From positions 186,001-250,000 of the forward strand of contig CAVRIR010000002.1 in assembly GCA_963721305.1 (NCBI GenBank): a DNA stretch of 64,000 nucleotides, in the 5' to 3' direction. Of this stretch, positions 8,617 to 17,040 are shown one piece after another (position 1 is the first letter of the stretch; every line of letters begins with the position of its first letter). The notes beneath the pieces are model-generated. The model ran no database searches and had not been told where the DNA came from. It was given only the letters and a program-made list of their open reading frames with translations. Origin of the DNA: DATAES01 sp963721305 (GTDB lineage: Bacteria; Actinomycetota; Acidimicrobiia; Acidimicrobiales; JACDCH01). The translations under genes were made by a program, and so were the position numbers.

Positions 8617-10386
8617 TCAGGTCCAGCCCTTCTTGTCGATCAGCGCCATCAGGTTGCGCTTGCGGGCATGCTCCGCTGACACGGCATCAAGCAGCTCGGT
8701 GAATCGCCCGGGTTCGCCAGCCTTGTCGGCCAACGTGCGGATGCGAGCGAGGAGGTCGACCGCGGCCCGGTAGCCGCCATTCTTCTTCGTGTCGATCTGC
8801 GCGACCATGGCGCGTTCGTAGATCGGGATGGCGTCGAGGGGATGTGTCGCTTCTCGGGCCCTTGCCAGCGTGATCCACGTACGTTCGTCGCAGCCGTATG
8901 CCGACGCGGCTTCCCACGCGTCGTCAACGTCGCCTTCGTACAGCAGGATCTCCACGAGCGTCGGCGCCGGGCCTCGGTCGAGCAGCGGGTTCCGCGTGTG
9001 CGCTTCAATGTCGCCGGCGTCGAGGCGCGCTCGCAGCAGGCCAATTGCCTGGCTTCGGCGGGCGCCAGCATCGGCACTCTCGGCGAGGAGCTTGCGGTAT
9101 CCGTCGAGCGAAGGGTGTCGTTCGAACGCGTCCCACCACAGCTCCTCGGCGCCCTTGTCGTCGCCGGTGGCGCGCAGCTGCGCAGCGAGGAAGTCGCACA
9201 GAGGCGGCGTCTGCCAGTGCCGGTCAGCGAACGCGGCCAAACCGCGGCGTGCCCAGTCGACCGCATCGGCCTGGCGGCCCGCCTCTGCAAGTTCGGCCGC
9301 GATCTCGAGGTAGGCGTCAGGTGTGCGCATGTCGTCGCCGCGGATCGCGATGAGATCGTCAGGGTCGCCGCCGGCCTGCGCGATGCCGATCATCGCCTCG
9401 CGTGCCCGGAACGCCACGTGCGAGTGCGGATCCTTCGCGTTCTTCGAGGCCTTCCACTTCGGTTCGACGATCTTCCTGTAGGCGGCGATGCCGTCTTCGC
9501 CAAGGACGTCCGCGTAGGTGGCGGCAGCCCGGTGGAAGGAGTCGAGTTCGCTGGTCAGCTCGAGCTCCGCAAGGCGGCGCGCCAAGTCCACCGGATCCGG
9601 CCGCGAGTGCTCGCACGCCCGAAGGTGCAGCTCGCCGAGACGGCCGGAGATGTCGGTGAGCCAGCCGTCGCTGTCATCGACGAACTGCACGGCGGCATCA
9701 GCGCGGCGGTGGGCGTGCTCGACGAGGCCGACGACCGCGGCCGCTTGGCCTGCGTCGGCGAGATCGCCGAGCGCATCGATGACCTCGAAGATGTCCTGCG
9801 CCCAACCGCCGGCCTCCGCGTAAGGAACGAAGTAGCGGCTGTCGCCGAACACAGCGTCGATTCGCGCTTTCCAGGTACGAACATCCAGCACTCCACCTCC
9901 AAATGCGAGGGCCCGAGCGATCAGCCGCTCACGGAGGCGCCAGTCAGCGTCGACCTGCTCCAGCAGCAGCTCGACCAGCTCGTCGCTCTTGAGACTCGAC
10001 AGAAACCTGACGAGGTCCGGGCCGTCGTCGGGCTTGGCGCGCGGAGACCGCCGCTGGCCGGGCTCCTCGCTGGCGACCTCGAGCGCAACCGCCACGCAGT
10101 GCTTGCAGAAGGCCCCGTCCTCCCCGACTGGGCACGTGCAGGACCATGTCAGCTTCGGTGCTCGGCGCAGCTCGACGCGGTACGGCATCGAGCCACGGAC
10201 GGTTGCGGTCACGACGTCGGCGCGTTGGCCTTTGACCTCGACGCGGCCCTGGTGCTGGTAGGCGAGACCGCGCACGAACGACCGCGGGTCAGCCAATCCC
10301 TCGATCTCATCTCGAGTCCAGGCGGCCGGCATCTGCTGATTCTCGCCGCGTGCCCGAACCTGTTTCCGGCCGTCGACTCCTCTCAT
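8617..10386 (-). CDS. SWIM zinc-finger protein with helical repeats
   Basis: 589 residues from the ATG at 10386, which overlaps the stop of the upstream NTF2-like gene (ATGA), so that start is favoured over the longer frame. The SWIM motif CTCPVGEDGAFCKHC (C-x-C-xn-C-x-H) sits near residue 90. The rest is helical, repeat-like and Ala/Arg/Glu-rich (for example AEELWWDAFERHPSLDGYRK), as in TPR-like scaffolds. SWIM fingers mediate nucleic-acid or protein binding. A cytoplasmic regulatory or DNA-related role is only an inference. Confidence 0.75.
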   Translation of the reverse strand: MRGVDGRKQVRARGENQQMPAAWTRDEIEGLADPRSFVRGLAYQHQGRVEVKGQRADVVTATVRGSMPYRVELRRAPKLTWSCTCPVGEDGAFCKHCVAVALEVASEEPGQRRSPRAKPDDGPDLVRFLSSLKSDELVELLLEQVDADWRLRERLIARALAFGGGVLDVRTWKARIDAVFGDSRYFVPYAEAGGWAQDIFEVIDALGDLADAGQAAAVVGLVEHAHRRADAAVQFVDDSDGWLTDISGRLGELHLRACEHSRPDPVDLARRLAELELTSELDSFHRAAATYADVLGEDGIAAYRKIVEPKWKASKNAKDPHSHVAFRAREAMIGIAQAGGDPDDLIAIRGDDMRTPDAYLEIAAELAEAGRQADAVDWARRGLAAFADRHWQTPPLCDFLAAQLRATGDDKGAEELWWDAFERHPSLDGYRKLLAESADAGARRSQAIGLLRARLDAGDIEAHTRNPLLDRGPAPTLVEILLYEGDVDDAWEAASAYGCDERTWITLARAREATHPLDAIPIYERAMVAQIDTKKNGGYRAAVDLLARIRTLADKAGEPGRFTELLDAVSAEHARKRNLMALIDKKGWT

Positions 10387-10832
10387 TGCCCCAGCGGCGG
10401 CGCGCCGGCCTCCTCCACGCCGGCGGCAACGAGGCGGCGGCACGCCCGCTCCCATCGTTGGGTGTCCTCGACTACGAGGTCCTCCACCACCTTGGCCCAA
10501 CGCAGGCTCAAGAAGTGGGCGAACTGGTTCTCATAGGGCTGACCGTCGACAGAGCCGTGGATGTGCACGTGCGCGGCGAGCTGCTGGTTCCACGGCGGGC
10601 CGCTCACCACCACCCGCTGTACCTCGAAGCGCGGGCTCGGCAGTAGGCGAGCGAAGCGTTCGAACCAGCGACGAATGTCGGCGTCACGGACCGCGGTGGC
10701 ACCGAGCGGGGTGTCGCCGACGAACGTGAGGGTGCAGCCCGCGGCGAACCGGCCGAGGAGGGCATCCAGGTCGCCCCGCTCCAGGTCGGTGAGCCCCCGC
10801 CGGTACATGCGACGGCTGATGGCTTTGATCAA
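10383..10832 (-). CDS. NTF2/SnoaL-like protein
   Basis: 149 residues with an NTF2-like core: LERGDLDALLGRFAAGCTLTF, DADIRRWFERFARLLPSPRF, and a sheet with AAHVHIHGSVDGQPYENQFAHFL. It is translated divergently from the TetR gene that starts near 10895, and its stop overlaps the SWIM gene start. Two palindromic sites in the divergent gap (10860-10872 and 10889-10901) suggest that TetR controls this pair. No reaction can be inferred. Confidence 0.75.
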   Translation of the reverse strand: MIKAISRRMYRRGLTDLERGDLDALLGRFAAGCTLTFVGDTPLGATAVRDADIRRWFERFARLLPSPRFEVQRVVVSGPPWNQQLAAHVHIHGSVDGQPYENQFAHFLSLRWAKVVEDLVVEDTQRWERACRRLVAAGVEEAGAPPLGQ

Positions 10833-10859
10833 CGTTCCTGACTCCTCGTGCTCATAAGA

Positions 10860-10872
10860 TTGACACTGTCAA
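10860..10872. promoter_or_regulatory. putative TetR operator, copy 1
   Basis: TTGACACTGTCAA is a perfect 6+1+6 palindrome in the gap between the divergent NTF2-like and TetR genes. The same core recurs 29 bases away. Paired small palindromes next to a tetR gene are typical autoregulatory operators. Confidence 0.6.
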
Positions 10873-10888
10873 CCTTCGCGAAAGGAGA

Positions 10889-10901
10889 TAGACACTGTCA
10901 A
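10889..10901. promoter_or_regulatory. putative TetR operator, copy 2, over the start codon
   Basis: TAGACACTGTCAA repeats the copy 1 core with one arm base changed. It covers the likely CTG start of the TetR gene at 10895, so bound repressor could block both transcription and access to the start region. Confidence 0.55.
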
Positions 10902-11512
10902 GGAGCAAGCGGCCCGCGCCCCGCGCCGTCGGCGAGCACTTTGTCGGCGATCTGCGCCGTGCACTACTCGACACGGCCGCGGCCGCGCTCGACGAGCGCG
11001 GCGCCGACGCCCTCAGCCTTCGCGACGTCGCGCGCCGCTGCGGGGTGTCGCACGCCGCGCCCGCCCACCACTTCGGCGACAAGACCGGGCTGCTCACCGG
11101 CGTCGCGACCGAAGGCTTCACGCTGTTCATCGAGCATCTGGCGAGCGCACTAACCAAGGGCACACACGACCCCGTCGCCCAGCTCGGCACACTCGCACGC
11201 GCCTACGCGGACTTCGCCGACCGCCACCCGGGCCACGTGGAGGTGATGTTCCGGCCCGGCCTCACACGAGTCGACGATCCCGACTACGACGCCGCCAGTC
11301 ACGCGGCGTTCGGTCTCCTCCACGCCCACATCATCCGCTGCCAAGAAGCCGGGTGGAACCAAGACGAAGACTCCCGCGCCCTCGCAGCTGCCGCCTGGTC
11401 TCTGGCACACGGCATCACCGTCCTGCGCGCGCAGGGGTCGCTCGGCAAGCACTACCCCGACGACTCCCTCGACGGTGTCGTCGCCATCGCGTCGACCCTC
11501 GTCACGAGATGA
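10895..11512 (+). CDS. TetR/AcrR family regulator
   Basis: About 205 residues. The HTH is clear (ALSLRDVARRCGVSHAAPAH, then HFGDKTGLL). The conserved N-terminus (SKRPAPRAVGEHFVGDLRRA) begins just after an in-frame TAG at 10889-10891, so neither ATG nor GTG can start a full-length protein. CTG at 10895, seven bases after AAAGGAG, is the best start. The next GTG, at 11045, would remove half of the HTH. The C-terminal ligand domain (LARAYADFADRHPGHVEVMF) resembles the WHG-type domain. It probably represses itself and the divergent NTF2/SWIM pair. Confidence 0.8.
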   Translation: MSRSKRPAPRAVGEHFVGDLRRALLDTAAAALDERGADALSLRDVARRCGVSHAAPAHHFGDKTGLLTGVATEGFTLFIEHLASALTKGTHDPVAQLGTLARAYADFADRHPGHVEVMFRPGLTRVDDPDYDAASHAAFGLLHAHIIRCQEAGWNQDEDSRALAAAAWSLAHGITVLRAQGSLGKHYPDDSLDGVVAIASTLVTR

Positions 11513-11532
11513 CCTCGTGGAGCACGTACAGC

Positions 11533-11559
11533 TCGAAGTCGGCTAGGCGCTCACTTCGA
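11533..11559. terminator. possible bidirectional hairpin between convergent genes
   Basis: TCGAAGT and ACTTCGA form a perfect 7-base stem with a 13-base loop, located between the TetR stop (11512) and the convergent lipoprotein stop (11597). There is no T-run, as is common in high-GC actinobacteria. Confidence 0.4.
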
Positions 11560-11596
11560 AGCAATCTGGCCGCGCCTGTCGCAGGCCAGCGCGCAG

Positions 11597-12052
11597 CTAC
11601 TTGACCGTGAACGACACCGACGCACTCGGCTGGTTCGCGAACGGGGCATGGTCGGACGCCACGAACACGCCCTCAACGACGTGAGGACCGGGCGGGACGT
11701 CGAAGAGGGGCACCTCGGTCGTATCCACGACCTCGAGCTGCCTGTTGTCGAGGGAGAGATGGATGAACCCCTCGTCGGGTTTTATGTTCGCCGTCGTCTG
11801 TGGTGCGAATTTCGCATCAGTCAGCTTGAACACGATCGTTGGGTTGGCGTCGGTGACCTGGTTCGGCGTGGGTTGGACGATCTCGAGTTGAGCGGGCGTG
11901 GTGGGTCGGCCCCCAGCGGGGGAGCTGATCGGACCCGACGCATTCGTCGAATTGGAGCTCGAACCGCTCGCGCTCGAACCACCGCCACAGGCGGTCAGCA
12001 TTGCGGCGAGCAGGAGGGACGGGCCGAGTCGAGAAAGCCGGGTTCGCGTCAT
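11597..12052 (-). CDS. secreted lipoprotein, function unknown
   Basis: 151 residues. The N-terminus (MTRTRLSRLGPSLLLAAMLTACGGGSS) has a type II signal with lipobox L-T-A-C, so the mature protein should be lipid-anchored. A Ser/Asn/Gly linker leads to a beta-rich domain (LEIVQPTPNQVTDANPTIVF, DEGFIHLSLDNRQLEVVD, GPHVVEGVFVASDHAPF). The late part resembles Ig-like domains found on surface lipoproteins. The ATG at 12052 starts directly at the signal peptide; the longer frame is unlikely. Confidence 0.75.
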   Translation of the reverse strand: MTRTRLSRLGPSLLLAAMLTACGGGSSASGSSSNSTNASGPISSPAGGRPTTPAQLEIVQPTPNQVTDANPTIVFKLTDAKFAPQTTANIKPDEGFIHLSLDNRQLEVVDTTEVPLFDVPPGPHVVEGVFVASDHAPFANQPSASVSFTVK

Positions 12053-12456
12053 GGAACAACATTCTCGCGTGCCTGGCGGGCGGTGGGCCGCGGTCCGCAG
12101 ATAGACGCCACCGCACTGCCAACTCCCGCGACCGCCGGCCTGTTCGATGAACCCGCCGCGCTTCATCTGTCGACGTTCCGATGCTCGGCGACGCGCTTGG
12201 CTGCCTTCTTGACCCCTGAAAGTGCGTCGTCCGGCGGGTATCCTGCGGGTTCGGGCGCGCCGGGAAGTCTGTCGGCATCCGGCAGGCGACCCTGAGGCTT
12301 CCGTGGAAAGGCGTCGCACATGACCCGCTGGTCCCCGTCGTTCGGCGTGGCGCCGCGACGCCTTCCATACGAACCCTTGAGCTGTTCGAAGGGCGGCCAC
12401 ACTGCGCGCACAAACCGCCATACATTGTCGGCACCGCAAAGCGAGAGGACCTCGCC
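12053..12456. other. 404-base gap, one doubtful small frame
   Basis: This holds the promoter regions of the divergent lipoprotein and membrane-protein genes. A minus-strand frame at 12163-12411 (82 residues, ending GVKKAAKRVAEHRNVDR) has a plausible tail but no recognisable domain and no clear ribosome site. I do not call it a gene. Confidence 0.4.
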
Positions 12457-13641
12457 GTGACATTCGCATCCGACCCGCCCGTCCCCCTCGGCAACGACCA
12501 GGAGCTCGATCCCGCGCCCTCACGACGCGAGCTGCCATCGGTGGAGTTGCTGAGGATCGCCGCAATTGCCTCGATTGCCGCGGGCATCGTCAACTCCGGA
12601 GCGATCGCCGCCCACAGCGATCACCGTGCGGCCGTGTGGACGTTCCTCGTCGTGGCGGTCGTGCAGGTCGGTTGGGGCGCATTCGCCCTCGCCCGCCCGC
12701 TCCGGTGGGTCGCCCTCGTCGGCGCCGCGCTCGGACTCGTGGCATTCGCCGGATGGGTCGTCGCCACCACGAACAGTCGCGGCATCTGGTTCATCAGTGG
12801 GCTCAACACGAAGCAGTCGATCCAGTTCGCCGACGGGCTGTGCGCCGCCTTGGCGCTGATCACGTTGCTTGGCGCATCTGCGTCGTTGACCGTCCGACTT
12901 CGCGACCTGCCGCGCGGACTCGTCTTCGCGGTTGCCGTTGTGCTGCTCATCGTCGCCGGACCCGGCACCGCGTCAGCCGTCAACCACTCGCAGAACGAGA
13001 AGACCGTGGTGTCGACCGCAGCCGCACCCGTCGCATCGGCGCCGGCCGTCACAACGCATCCTTACAACCCGTTGCTGCCGATCGACCTGAGTGGAGTCCC
13101 CGGCGTCACGCCTGAGGAGCAAGCGCGCGCCGAGAACTTGGTTGCCGCGACGGTCGATCTCCTGCCGCAGTGGTCGGACCCCGCGTACGACCAAGCGCAC
13201 GGATTCTTCTCGATCGGCGACGGTGTCACCGGTACGGAGCACTACCTCAACATGCAGTTCATTCAGGACAACGCGATGCTCGACCCTGACCGGCCCGAGT
13301 CGCTGGTCTTCGACACGACCGTCCATCCGAAGAAGCTCGTCGCCGCGATGTACATGGCCACGCCGGGCATGACCCTGCAGACGGTTCCGGACATCGGTGG
13401 ACCACTGACGCAGTGGCACATCCACGACAACCTCTGCTTCACTGCGGCCGGAAAGGTCGGCGGGCTCACCCAGCCGGACGGAAGCTGCGCTGCGCCCCTG
13501 ACCAAGGGCGCTCTGATACCGATGATCCACGTGTGGATCGAGCCGCACAAGTGCGGACCGTTCGCGGCGCTCGAGGGCGTCGGCGGCGGCCAGATCGCGG
13601 CCGGACAAACAGTCGCCTGCGACCAATTGCACAGCGGCTGA
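12457..13641 (+). CDS. membrane protein with His/Cys-rich outer domain
   Basis: 394 residues. Four to five hydrophobic helices lie between about residues 30 and 175 (AAIASIAAGIVNSGAIAA, WTFLVVAVVQVGWGAFALA, WVALVGAALGLVAFAGWVVA, VFAVAVVLLIVAGPGTASA). A soluble C-terminal domain of about 200 residues follows, with PLTQWHIHDNLCF, MIHVWIEPHKCGPF and VACDQLH; this His/Cys set could bind metal. The CopC/CopD genes just downstream make a copper or iron role plausible, but the domain is not one I can name. GTG start. Confidence 0.65.
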   Translation: MTFASDPPVPLGNDQELDPAPSRRELPSVELLRIAAIASIAAGIVNSGAIAAHSDHRAAVWTFLVVAVVQVGWGAFALARPLRWVALVGAALGLVAFAGWVVATTNSRGIWFISGLNTKQSIQFADGLCAALALITLLGASASLTVRLRDLPRGLVFAVAVVLLIVAGPGTASAVNHSQNEKTVVSTAAAPVASAPAVTTHPYNPLLPIDLSGVPGVTPEEQARAENLVAATVDLLPQWSDPAYDQAHGFFSIGDGVTGTEHYLNMQFIQDNAMLDPDRPESLVFDTTVHPKKLVAAMYMATPGMTLQTVPDIGGPLTQWHIHDNLCFTAAGKVGGLTQPDGSCAAPLTKGALIPMIHVWIEPHKCGPFAALEGVGGGQIAAGQTVACDQLHSG

Positions 13642-13841
13642 CATCGCTGCTCGGCTTCGGGACGTCACGCACGGACCAAATTGAGCGATTCAGCTGACTT
13701 TTACGATGTCGCGGCCGGCCGGTGCCGTGGGTCACGCACCCGGATCGGTTCGTGAGCGCTGGCCCACTTCGTCCGGACCAGCCGCGGCCCGCCTCCGCTG
13801 GTGCGTTCGATGCCCTGAACCAACATCCAGAGAGGAGAGAC

Positions 13842-14525
13842 ATGCGTGACCATTTGCGTCGATGCGTCGTCGCGTCGACGGCGCTCGTGGCGGGAGTGTT
13901 GGTGAGCTTCGCGATGGCCGGTCCCGCGTTCGCGCACGAGCAGCGAACAGTCGGCAGCTTCCACGTCGAGGTCGGTTGGGGCGACGAGCCGACCTACGCC
14001 GGGTTCAAGAACAGTGTCCAACTCATCCTCACGGACGCCAACGACCAGCCGGTGACCGACCTCGGCGACTCGTTGAAGGTCGAGGTGAAGTCAGGGGACC
14101 AGACGATGACGCTGCCGGTGGAGCCCGACTTCTCGGTCGGCGATGACCCGTCCGGCGTACCCGGCGACTATCGGGCCTGGCTCATCCCTACCGCCCCCGG
14201 GACCTATTCGTTCCACTTCACCGGGACGATCCACGGGGAAGCGGTCGACCAGACGTTCACGTCGTCCGACACGACGTTCGACGACGTCGGTGATCCCGCG
14301 AGCATCGAGTTCCCGTCCAAGGACCCGACGACCGGTCAACTCGCGGACCGGCTCGACCGCGAAACGGCCCGGCTCGGTGACACGGCCAACGCGGCGGCGA
14401 GCAAAGCGAGCAAGGCCAAGGACGACGCCGCCCGTATCCAGTTGATCGCGATCGCGGGGCTCGTCGTCGCGGTCGGTGCGTTGGCCGTCGCCATCATCGC
14501 CGTCCGCCGGCGGCAGCCGGCGTAG
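13842..14525 (+). CDS. secreted, C-terminally anchored protein linked to CopCD
   Basis: 227 residues. A signal peptide (about residues 1-31, ending GPAFAHEQ) leaves a mature N-terminal His, as in CopC-like proteins. A beta-sandwich region follows (VGWGDEPTYAGFKNSVQLIL, DYRAWLIPTAPGTYSFHFTG), then a short Ala/Lys helix and a C-terminal membrane anchor (LIAIAGLVVAVGALAVAIIAV) with RRRQ at the end. The start has a strong AGAGGAGA site at about 13831-13838. It is four bases from the CopC-CopD gene, so it is a likely periplasmic partner. Copper binding is inferred. Confidence 0.7.
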   Translation: MRDHLRRCVVASTALVAGVLVSFAMAGPAFAHEQRTVGSFHVEVGWGDEPTYAGFKNSVQLILTDANDQPVTDLGDSLKVEVKSGDQTMTLPVEPDFSVGDDPSGVPGDYRAWLIPTAPGTYSFHFTGTIHGEAVDQTFTSSDTTFDDVGDPASIEFPSKDPTTGQLADRLDRETARLGDTANAAASKASKAKDDAARIQLIAIAGLVVAVGALAVAIIAVRRRQPA

Positions 14526-14529
14526 TCGG

Positions 14530-16485
14530 ATGTTCCGTCGCGCGCTGGCAGCGCTCGGGCTGATGGCCGCCGTCCTCGTGCTCACGACGACGGCGGCATC
14601 GGCCCACGCGCTGCTGGCGCGCTCGGAACCGGCGCCCGGCGCGGCGCTCGCGTCCTCGCCGACCGAGGTCGTCCTCCACTTCACCGAACAGCCGGATTCG
14701 AGCCTCTCGCTGGTGCACGTGGTCGACCAGTCGGGCAAGGCGGTCGAACAAGGTCCGGCGTCCGTCGATCCGAATGATGCGCAGACGTTGCGCGTCGGCG
14801 TCCCGACGCTGTCGACCGGGACCTACACGGTGACGTGGCGCACGACGTCCTCCGTCGACGGTCACACGACGGCCGGGTCCTTCGCCTTCGGTGTGGGGCA
14901 GGCACCTGCGGCGGGCGCGGCATCGGTGACCGCCACCGGGTCGACGCCGTCGCCGACGGTGCTCGGCGTCGTCGGACGCGGGCTGCTGTACGCGGGGCTC
15001 GCGCTGCTCGTCGGTGGTCCCGCGCTGATGCTCGCCCTCGGCATCCGGCGCATCGAACCGTGGGCCGTTGCGCTCACCATTGGCGCGTGGTGCGCGGCGA
15101 CCGGCGGCGGTGTGATGGTCGGCCTCGACGAGTATCGGTCGTCCGGCGCGTCGCTGAAGCTGTTCTTGCAATCAACACCCGGCCGGCACTGGACGCAGCT
15201 GTTGCTGGTGTTGTTCGTCACCGCGATCGCCGTGGCCGTGTTCGCGCGCAGTCGCCGCCGCGGGCCACTCGTCGGCGTCGGCGTGCTCGCGCTGGTTGCA
15301 ATGTTGTTGCGCGCCGACGCGGGACATGCAGCCGCATCGACCGCGGTTTGGTTCACCGTCGGCACCCAGTGGCTGCACTTCGCGGCCGTGGGCGTGTGGC
15401 TCGGAGCACTCCCATGGTTCGCGGTGATGCTGTGGCGGACACCGGCCGACGCGCGGGGTGCACTGGCGAAGCGTTTCTCGCTCGTGGCGACAGTCGGCAT
15501 CCTCGTCGTCGCCGCGACGGGCACGGTGCGGGCCTTCGACGAGGTCAGCAGTTGGGGACAGCTGCTGCACAACTCCTTCGGACGGACGCTGTCGATCAAG
15601 GTCGGACTCGTCGCGGTGATCGCCGCGGTCGGCGCCCTGAACCACTTCGTCCTGACGCGGCGCCTACCCGCGCGCACCTCTGCGCTCCGGCGATCTGTCG
15701 TGGTCGAGATCGCGGTCGGCGTGGGGGTCGTCATGGTGACCGGTCTGCTCACCGGGCTCGCGCCCGCGTCGTCGCTGGCGGCCGCGACGACACCCCCTGC
15801 AACCGCTCAGATGACGGTCGAGGGTCATGACTACGCGACGACGACGCGTGTCGAGCTCGTGGTCACGCCGGGCATCGTCGGTTCCAACCGCTTCACCGCC
15901 ACGGTCACCGACTACGACACACGCCAGCCGGTCGACGCCCGAACGGTGAAGTTGAAGTTCGCGCTCTCGTCCCGTCCCGATCTCGGCAACACGTCGCTCG
16001 ATCTCGCACCTGCAGGGAGCGGCCGATGGGAGGCGTCGGGCGCGACGCTCGCGATGCCGGGCGTGTGGCAGCTCACGGCGGTCGTGAACGACGCCAATGG
16101 TGGCGTCGAGGTGCCGCTCCTCGTCACGCCGACGATCGCCGGTCAACAGACGACGGTCACGCCCGGGGCGCCGACGATCTACGACATGCGCACCATCGAG
16201 GGCTTCCGCCTCCAGACCTACGTCGACCCCGGCCATGCCGGGCTCGACCAACTCCACGTCACGGCCTTCGACAGCGCCGGCAACGAGCAGCCGCTCGACA
16301 CCGTTGCCATGGTCGCGTACGCGCCGGATGGAAGCGCGACCACACTGACGCCGACCCGACTAGATGCTGGCCACTTCGTGGCCCCGGTCACGCTGACGGC
16401 GGGCACGTGGACCTATGTCATCACTGCGACCTCGGCGGGACGCACCACCACCGCAATGTTCCAAGATCCCGCAGCGGGACAATGA
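14530..16485 (+). CDS. CopC-CopD fusion copper protein with YtkA-like tail
   Basis: 651 residues. Signal peptide then CopC domain: mature start AHALLARSEPAPGA, later GTYTVTWRTTSSVDGHTTAGSFAF, containing the copper-ligand His residues of CopC. Next comes a multi-helix CopD domain from about residue 150 to 430 (VVGRGLLYAGLALLVGGPAL, FVTAIAVAVFARS, LHFAAVGVWLGALPWF, LVATVGILVVAATGTVRAF, GLVAVIAAVGALNHF). Two beta-rich outer domains complete it; the first (TRVELVVTPGIVGSNRFTAT) is YtkA-like. It should bind and import or handle copper at the membrane. Starts four bases after the secreted partner gene. Confidence 0.85.
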   Translation: MFRRALAALGLMAAVLVLTTTAASAHALLARSEPAPGAALASSPTEVVLHFTEQPDSSLSLVHVVDQSGKAVEQGPASVDPNDAQTLRVGVPTLSTGTYTVTWRTTSSVDGHTTAGSFAFGVGQAPAAGAASVTATGSTPSPTVLGVVGRGLLYAGLALLVGGPALMLALGIRRIEPWAVALTIGAWCAATGGGVMVGLDEYRSSGASLKLFLQSTPGRHWTQLLLVLFVTAIAVAVFARSRRRGPLVGVGVLALVAMLLRADAGHAAASTAVWFTVGTQWLHFAAVGVWLGALPWFAVMLWRTPADARGALAKRFSLVATVGILVVAATGTVRAFDEVSSWGQLLHNSFGRTLSIKVGLVAVIAAVGALNHFVLTRRLPARTSALRRSVVVEIAVGVGVVMVTGLLTGLAPASSLAAATTPPATAQMTVEGHDYATTTRVELVVTPGIVGSNRFTATVTDYDTRQPVDARTVKLKFALSSRPDLGNTSLDLAPAGSGRWEASGATLAMPGVWQLTAVVNDANGGVEVPLLVTPTIAGQQTTVTPGAPTIYDMRTIEGFRLQTYVDPGHAGLDQLHVTAFDSAGNEQPLDTVAMVAYAPDGSATTLTPTRLDAGHFVAPVTLTAGTWTYVITATSAGRTTTAMFQDPAAGQ

Positions 16486-16644
16486 CTTCGCGCGCCGCCC
16501 GACCAGGGACGTGCGCGGTTCGAACTCCCATGGGTCCTCACATTCGTCGTACAGCCGATCCGCCCGCTCCTCTACGTATACGGGGACGCTGAGGCGAGAG
16601 CCCATTCGGGGTTGCCGCGAGGTCTCGGCCGATCGTTGGGTTGC

Positions 16645-16830
16645 TCAGCGCGAGAGAACAATGAGTTCGATGGCGATGACGTGGACCCAGGCGACCCAGG
16701 AGTCTTCGAACAGGCGTTCGAAGACTCCGAAGATGTGTTTCAGTCGCGGCCTCGGATCGCGACGGCTGTCGCGATCGCCGTTCCGGTGATCAGCCATTGG
16801 AGGACGTTGAGGAGCCATACGGCAACGGGC
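16645..16830 (-). pseudogene. possible remnant of a small membrane protein
   Basis: On the minus strand one frame gives PVAVWLLNVLQWLITGTAIA and a second, shifted frame continues with RLKHIFGVFERLFEDSWVAW then VHVIAIELIVLSR to a stop at 16645. Together they look like a two-helix membrane protein with one indel. It abuts the carotenoid-oxygenase remnant. I cannot name the family, and this could be chance. Confidence 0.25.
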
Positions 16831-17040
16831 CGGACTCGACAGTCGCGAGTGTTCGGCCGTCTACCGAGATCACGTGAGTGTTGGCGGACGCGTCCATATC
16901 GCCATGCACAGGTCCGCCGACCCAGACCTCGCCAAGCTTCTCGGCCACGGACTTCGATCGAACCCAACGGTTGCGATACCACTCGGCGCGGCCCTCGCGG
17001 AGCCGAACCCCGTGCACCATGCCGCTCTCGATGAACCAGT
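16790..17040 (-). pseudogene. carotenoid cleavage dioxygenase fragment
   Basis: About 75 residues. HWFIESGMVHGVRLREGRAE, then WYRNRWVRSKSV and GGPVHGDMDASANTHVI, ending TLATVESGPLPY, match the N-terminal blade of RPE65/carotenoid oxygenases (D-G-D-G-M-V-H...WYRNRW...P-x-E-x-GPLPY). Family members are about 450-500 residues. Here the rest is missing, and the upstream edge runs straight into ferritin-like sequence at about 17040. It is a dead fragment left by a deletion or recombination. Confidence 0.65.

Noticed and set aside
8842..10536. 564-residue plus-strand frame opposite the SWIM gene
   Set aside because: No recognisable domain; the minus strand carries the SWIM motif and coupled start.
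12163..12411. 82-residue minus-strand frame
   Set aside because: No family, no ribosome site, in a promoter gap; the plausible C-terminus alone is too weak.
16500..16600. tRNA-like GGTTCGAACTCCC near 16525
   Set aside because: The flanking bases do not form a T-stem or an acceptor stem, and no anticodon arm is found on either strand.
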